Shown here in pieces: positions 58,537 to 64,000 of a stretch of 64,000 bases of DNA. This stretch comes from Eucalyptus grandis. Its lineage: Eukaryota > Streptophyta > Magnoliopsida > Myrtales > Myrtaceae. The position numbers and the translations under genes are program-made. The first letter of the stretch is position 1; each line of letters begins with the position of its first letter. The notes under the pieces were generated by a model that saw only the letters and a list, made by a program, of their open reading frames with translations, did not search any database and was not told the DNA's origin. The DNA lies in NCBI RefSeq assembly GCF_016545825.1, contig NC_052613.1:56370833-56434832 (forward strand), given 5' to 3'.

Positions 58537-59394
58537 CTTTGGTAAGCAATGCAACAACATAAACCACAATTAAGGAACCAACAAAATACAAATTCTTCTG
58601 AACCCCTTGGCATCAAACATTAATAAATCTGATAAAAAAAGCCATTAACAAGTCAGTCACGTCACGAAAGAAACCGTTAAAGATGACAAATCATTCAATT
58701 TTGCACTTCGTAAAGTCTTGAGATCTTTGTCTTGGTAAATTTCCTTCCTCATCATAACTTTTCTTTATCAAATGATAATTTGATCACATCCATGACTTTC
58801 CTTTCATGCATTGAAGTGATGATAGAAAATTGATTTTGCAAAATAGACTCGACAGATCATGTTTTTTCCCTTTCCATCCAACGGTCCACGTTGAATGTAA
58901 GACTAATCCCATAAAAGAGAGTTTTCACTTGTGAAATTTCCATCCCCGTTAGGAGGTTTTGCCCATAATGAAGTAGCTTTTTTTTATTATTATTTTTGCC
59001 AAACAGTAAAGTAGTATTTGGAAATGCTATTTTTCCTAAAGTTTTGAAAATCATTTCACTGTAATATTTATATTTCATATATAGAAAGGAAAAAAATGTA
59101 AATTAAGAAACAGTATTACTTTGTCAATGTTGTCTTTCACTGACGCATAGCAACAGATACGTCTGTAACTTTCATATGATATGCAAGTCTTCCGTTTCCA
59201 AAGTAACCTTCACACATAATCCCATCTGCCGAGGTTAACGATGATTCAAGCCCAAGCGTGTCAAATGAAGCCCGGGGTGCAAAATAGAGCTTAGACAAAC
59301 TTCAGGGGCGAAAGATGAAATTTCAAAAAAAAAAAAAATCGAAAAAATAAGGCTCCATTCTCTCCCATTCTCCAGCGTAAATATAAAGAGAGGG
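58537..59394. other. Spacer between ubinuclein-like and RecQ-SIM-like loci
   Basis: AT-rich, no exon recognised. The two loci point away from each other, so this could hold old promoters or upstream ubinuclein exons. Confidence 0.35.
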
Positions 59395-61924
59395 AGCGGA
59401 AAACAGCACCAATCCCGCCATCGTTGGGAACGTCTTTTGAAAAGAGCACTTCGAAGCGCGCGGTCTCTAGAGAGATTAGCGATCGTCTCGATTCGACTGC
59501 GGCTCGTGCATCATCGATCGATCGATTGAATCGTTCGAACAGGTTGAGACTCCATGGAGGATCGGGGCTTGGAAGAGGTAGAGAAAGCTCGGGGTTGCTG
59601 AGCTTGGCTCTTGAGTTCGGCTTCGACGAGCAGTCCGCCAGCAAGTGCTTGGGACCGTCTCGTTTCCCTCTACGGTAACTCGAATCGTTATTTCGTCGCC
59701 CATTTTTTTATGCTGATTAGCGTTGCGGAGGTTGTGTAGGTATTCTGACGATTGTTGTGTTGCGTGGATGATTCGTGAATCGATTGATTGTGCAGTCCTG
59801 AATACGGAGATTTATTGGGGTTAGTCGTCATTTTGACGATGGCTGTGGAATGGTCTGCCTTTTGGATGTGAATGGACCAGAGCTGGTTAAATCTAGTTCA
59901 TTGATCTCGTCCCTATTTCTCTGTGGGATTTGCGGAGCAATCTTATTGACTAGCGAAATGTCTGACTTATTTCTGAACTGACTGCAAATTTACATATGGT
60001 GTCTTGCCTACATATAAATATGGTGTCTCACTGAACTAAGTGCAAATTACGTATTGTGGATTGTGTTTATTTGATCTCTTGTTTGCCATGGAACTTGCAA
60101 AATCATTTCTTTCTTCTTTTGGTTTTCTTAAGGTGACGAAGGTCGAGAGTTTATCACTGTTGAGCAATGGGGCAATGACTTCCTAGCAGAACTTCCTGAA
60201 ACCATGCAAAATTCTAAGGATTGGGATGATTTGCAAGCTGTGGAATCAGAGGCTTGTGGAGTTTTGACTGATATGTTTGGCCAAGATATCCGTAATGATG
60301 GTGAATGCAATGTTATACATGACGTCAATATTATAGAAGATTTCTCCACAACCTGAGAAAAACCTAACTTTTCTTGAGGTAGATTCCTCTACTGACAGTG
60401 AAGACGAAGATGATATATTTGGCAATAAAATGGGCAGAAACCCACATGCTATATTCTTGATCAAAGCAAGACTCCGAGCCCTTTATCCACTCAACTTTTG
60501 GCCGACGATCTTTAGAATCCATGATATGCTTCTGAAAACTATGAAGTTGTCTCACTCCTTTCTGTCCTCACCAGTTTGAAGGGATTAAGAAAAAGAAAGA
60601 AAAGCAGGGTGGCTTGGCATGTGTCTTCCCATGCCCAAAACTAATTTGGTTGATAGTTGTTAAGTATGTTGCTTGAGTTTTTGATTCATGGACCTAGATT
60701 TGGCTTGGGATTGGCCCATGTAATTACTTGGACCAAATATGCAGCTTGAAGAATGTCTGAGTATTGTATAGGGTTGGCCGTTTGGTGAAGCAACTGTGGA
60801 CGCCTGAAGAAGCCACAATAGTTATCGGGCAAATCCCTGGAGTCTTGCCACAATGGTCCAGTTGTTTAGGAGGTTAACAAAAAGTAGGCAGATCTCGGTG
60901 CAACTTTTTATTCTTTTAACAATGATTCTGCAACCATGTTTTTATATATTTTTGTTGCTGAGGTATATTGGGTCAACAGGGAAAACGAGAAGAATTGAGA
61001 ACATATTGTCTTGGTTTTTGATCGGGAGAGATTAGAGGTCCTTCTCAGAAAACTCCTGGGAAACGCTTTCCACTCGTCTCATTTGTTTTTGATTGACTCT
61101 TGCAATTGGAGTTTTGGTTTGTGAGAAACTGATTTATTTCTTATTGTAATTCACTTTTGGTCATCGTAAAAAACTCCTCCTGTTGACGTAGATGAAACTG
61201 CCCAACCCCTTAAATTAGCGTGTCACCGTTCTTTGCTCTTAAAATGTATTTCCTTGAAAATTTCGAGTTTGCTTGTAATCTGCTCACAACAGGACCTTGT
61301 GCAGGGTACCTGTAAAAAACATTTGGTAAATTGCTTATGAGGGTTCTCATCCGATCAAATTTCATAGACACTCCTAACTTTTGCCAGTTACTTCCACAGT
61401 CACTAAGATCTAAATTGACTTATATTATAATCGTTTGGTCAAATAAGACAGTTGATTTCTATTTAGGATGATGTAAAATACCTATATTTTTCAAATATTA
61501 TGAGAGTATAGTACATCATCCAATTGTGAAACTAGCATCCAGCGTCTTTGATAGGAGTGTTTTGCAAAATGAAGGCTAGGGATCTCCTGTGCACAATTTT
61601 CTTTTTCCATCACTCCATGTCAGAAACTTTTTATGGTGCTAAAGAGGCTTATTTGTGTTAAAGGACTGTAAGAGCACTGTCGCTCAAGGTTCGATATCAT
61701 CATTTTCAAATAAAAGACATTTCTCTCGAATTTCGACATGCAAACAAGAAACTCTGAGTTATGAGGAATTGCAAGCCTTGGATGACATAGAATTGACAAC
61801 TGTTGTAATATTCGGAAACAGGGCATTTCAACCGATGTAGCATCAGGCTTGTAAAGCTTTTGTAGCCAAGCAAGATTCCTTCATTCTCTTGCCCACTGGG
61901 CGTGGTAAAAGTTTATGTTACCAG
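59395..61924 (+). pseudogene. RecQ-SIM helicase gene, first exons, broken
   Basis: Exon 1 (59554-59674): ATG, MEDRGLEEVEKARG, then in the next frame LLSLALEFGFDEQSASKC (UBA-like) and a gtaact donor; two single-base changes in G runs (about 59598 and 59651) break it. Exon 2 starts at 60133 after ttcttaag and reads GREFITVEQWGNDFLAELPE, DWDDLQAVESEACGVLTDMF, then a one-base gain near 60338 before FLEVDSSTDSEDEDD. Exon 3 (about 61655-61924) reads ETLSYEELQALDDIELTTVV, FGNRAFQP, a TAG stop, HQACKAFVAKQDSF and LPTGRGKSLCYQ with a gttagt donor. That last part is RecQ motif I; the usual GGGKS has Arg for a Gly. RecQ-SIM is a plant RecQ helicase with an N-terminal UBA-type domain. Later helicase exons are not seen. 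Confidence 0.72.
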
Positions 61925-62780
61925 GTTAGTAAATTTTAACATTATTTCATTTGTGTAATGATCGTATGTAGAAGTATGTGTGGAGACAATGTTTAGAGCA
62001 CAAGGCCTGTGCACTTTGCTCAATGGTTGCACCAACTAAATGTAAAAGGGTAGACCTGTATGTCAAAATTTAAGCTTTAACACGATCTTCTATTCTGCTT
62101 TGTTTAGCTCTGTTGAGAAGGCCATGAACTTAAGGAAGGAAATGTTTTTAAAATGAAGATTAAGCGATAGGAAGTGATTCAGGTACATAACCATGGGTTC
62201 CAACGTATGGCCCGAGACAAAATTAGAAAAGAAGGAAATATAGAACATTCTCATTCTGCCTTCGCACATCTCTATCCATTATGTGATTTATGGGGAAAAA
62301 AAGTTTGTACTATTCTTCGAGGACCTTCTAATCACTTACCAGAAAATTCATCTTGTTTATGCATGTAAGTGTTATTGTCATTTCAAATAGGTTATGCTAA
62401 GTCAAAGAGGAATAAGTTTTTAAAGTACTTCGCCAAATACGGGTTCTAGATTTCTATATTTCCTCAGCTATTGGCTATGCCATTATCTCACAAGGGTTGA
62501 TAATCTATCACTTCTTTTTCCCATAATTGGTTCGAAATTAATGTCCTTTAATATACAATGGATCTTCATAGCATGCAAAATATTCGATTTACTGAATTAA
62601 GGAGGAGGATAATAATCTGGATTTATTAAGTCAAAAATTTTAGAAGTGTTTTCTGTTCAGTCTTGAAGTAGTTGATATATGTTTCTAGCTCAAAGTAATT
62701 AGAAGACAAATAGTGACTACTGGTCCTTCCCGATCAGCCGATGGTGAAAGAAGTAATAATTCCCTTGTCCCTTCCTTTCT
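61925..62780. other. Sequence after motif I exon, up to the gap
   Basis: If the gene continued, the next helicase exons should lie here or beyond the gap; none was recognised. The 64-codon frame at 62174-62368 has no known domain. Confidence 0.4.
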
Positions 62781-62880
62781 NNNNNNNNNNNNNNNNNNNN
62801 NNNNNNNNNNNNNNNNNNNNNNNNNNNNNNNNNNNNNNNNNNNNNNNNNNNNNNNNNNNNNNNNNNNNNNNNNNNNNNNN
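62781..62880. other. Assembly gap
   Basis: Exactly 100 N, the usual placeholder for a gap of unknown size. Sequence types differ on the two sides, so adjacency is not assured. Confidence 0.99.
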
Positions 62881-63290
62881 ACCAATGTTTGCATCCCACA
62901 ATTTATCACTCGCACCCAACCTGGTGTCATGAGGAACCTCCGGGCATGCATCATAATACAACCCCTCACCCTCCAGGCATGCATCATAATACAATCCCTC
63001 ACCCTCCAGGCATGTATCATAATACAACCAGGCATCCAAAGGGCATCAACTCATTCGAATCTCTGGGCATCTCGCACCCCACCTGGCATCACGAGGAATC
63101 TTCGGGGCTCGCCATGAAAATGGTTACCCCTACCCTCCGGGCATGTATCATAATACAACTGGGCATCCCGACACTCCTGGGGAAAACCTCTAGGCATGTA
63201 TTCATAATACAACCAGGCATCCAAAGGTCATCGACTGATTCAAACCTTTGGGCATCCCGACTCCCGGGGCATCGTCGGCTCACACCTCCG
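62881..63290. repeat. Tandem ggcatgcatcataatacaac repeats
   Basis: The phrase ggcatgtatcataatacaac or a close variant appears at about 62944, 62979, 63009, 63139 and 63193, with ggcatcc/ggcatctcgca words between. Irregular spacing of 28-130 bases. Such sequence is common in plant LTRs; the parent element is not identifiable here. Confidence 0.75.
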
Positions 63291-64000
63291 ACGGTATCAT
63301 CATTATCTCAATTTATATTCACACATGTATCTCAATTTCAACATGGCATTTGATGTATCAATATCAAGAGTCTCAACCAGCTTTTGATGTCATATAACAT
63401 GCCACATGTCACCACATATGCAGTATAATCAACCACTCAAGACATCATATCACATGGAGCAATTTCATTTATTTTTGAAAATATAACAAAATTTCGGATA
63501 AAAACAGATTGCGCTCCTTTGGTCATAATTCTTGAAAAATTAGTAAACAGCATTATTAAACTCTAAAAATTTAACATGTTATAGACAAGATCTGGAAGAA
63601 AATATTTCGTGAAGAACACCAAATCAAAAGAGCATCACACAAATCATTACAATTCACGCACCCCAGTCCTTAAAATTTCGGAATATTGCCATACACAGTT
63701 TTGTTCACAAATTCGGTAAAAATCCTAAATAAACTCCAAAAATTCTGAAATTTTTATATGTTATAGACAAGTTCCAGAGGTAAATATTTCATGATAACAC
63801 AATATCAAACAAGGCTTCAAAGAATACGTACAGGTCCATACATCACCGAAAAAGGATTTTTTTAACATCACCCACGCACAGTTTCGAAAACAATTTTGAT
63901 TAAACCCTTAAATGAACTCAGAAAATTATGAAATTTGGAAATGTTGTATTTAAGACCTAGAGGTACAAGTTTTATGAAGAAATAAAGGTCCAATTATTTC
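63291..64000. repeat. Diverged tandem repeat, period about 182 bp, running off the window
   Basis: Anchor words gttatagacaag (63578), gttatagacaag (63760) and gttgtatttaagacc (63943) are 182-183 apart. Around them, caaaaattctgaaatttt-type and aaatatttcatgaa-type words also recur in order. At least three diverged units; the last is cut by the window end. It may belong to the same retroelement as 62881-63290. Confidence 0.65.

Noticed and set aside
62685..63117. Long frames spanning the N run
   Set aside because: They are open only because of undetermined bases.

Overview
The window is plant nuclear DNA, very probably from a eudicot. It contains plant-type LTR retrotransposons (a Tat/Ogre-like Ty3 element with an extra ORF before gag, a chromovirus, a copia remnant), tRNA-derived SINEs, CT/GA microsatellites, and intron-split fragments of plant nuclear genes (RecQ-SIM helicase, a MEI1/TOPBP1-like BRCT protein, a plant ubinuclein). 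I cannot name the species. There is a 100-base assembly gap at 62781-62880. I see no intact host gene; most of the window is transposable-element sequence.

Layout. 1-7104: two LTRs of one minus-strand family, the first cut by the window edge, the second (4340-7104) a solo LTR with perfect target duplication AAACA. 7483-27116: a 19.6 kb Tat/Ogre-like element on the plus strand, with LTRs of 3.4 and 3.3 kb, PBS, an intact ORF1, gag, protease with G-patch, RT, RNase H, a second archaeal-type RNase H, and integrase. A 4 kb 3' untranslated region follows, carrying a SINE, a 177-bp tandem array and a 48-bp hairpin-forming array, then the PPT. About eleven small indels and one stop break its gag-pol. 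27117-32835: sparse host sequence with a 158-bp triple repeat and a fragment of RecQ-SIM exon 1.

32836-45924: a nested structure. An older solo LTR is split by a 10.2 kb minus-strand chromovirus (33308-43503) with perfect target duplication TTACC, its own LTR pair, iMet-type PBS, PPT and a decayed gag-pol. A 0.55 kb LTR fragment interrupts its integrase. 45925-50640: non-coding sequence with a direct duplication of about 1.2-1.4 kb. 50667-53286: broken exons of a MEI1/TOPBP1-like gene (minus). 55925-56450: copia remnant. 56540-58536: broken ubinuclein exons (minus). 59395-61924: a broken RecQ-SIM gene start (plus). 62881-64000: further repeats after the gap.

The retroelements are autonomous-type copies that can no longer make a full polyprotein. 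The three host loci are exon-intron organised but carry frameshifts, lost splice or start signals, or catalytic changes. Many lesions are single-base indels in short homopolymers, so part of the apparent decay may be assembly error. I found no clear new biological system. The most distinctive structures are the two tandem arrays in the Ogre-like 3' region and the exchange of tandem-repeat modules between related LTRs.
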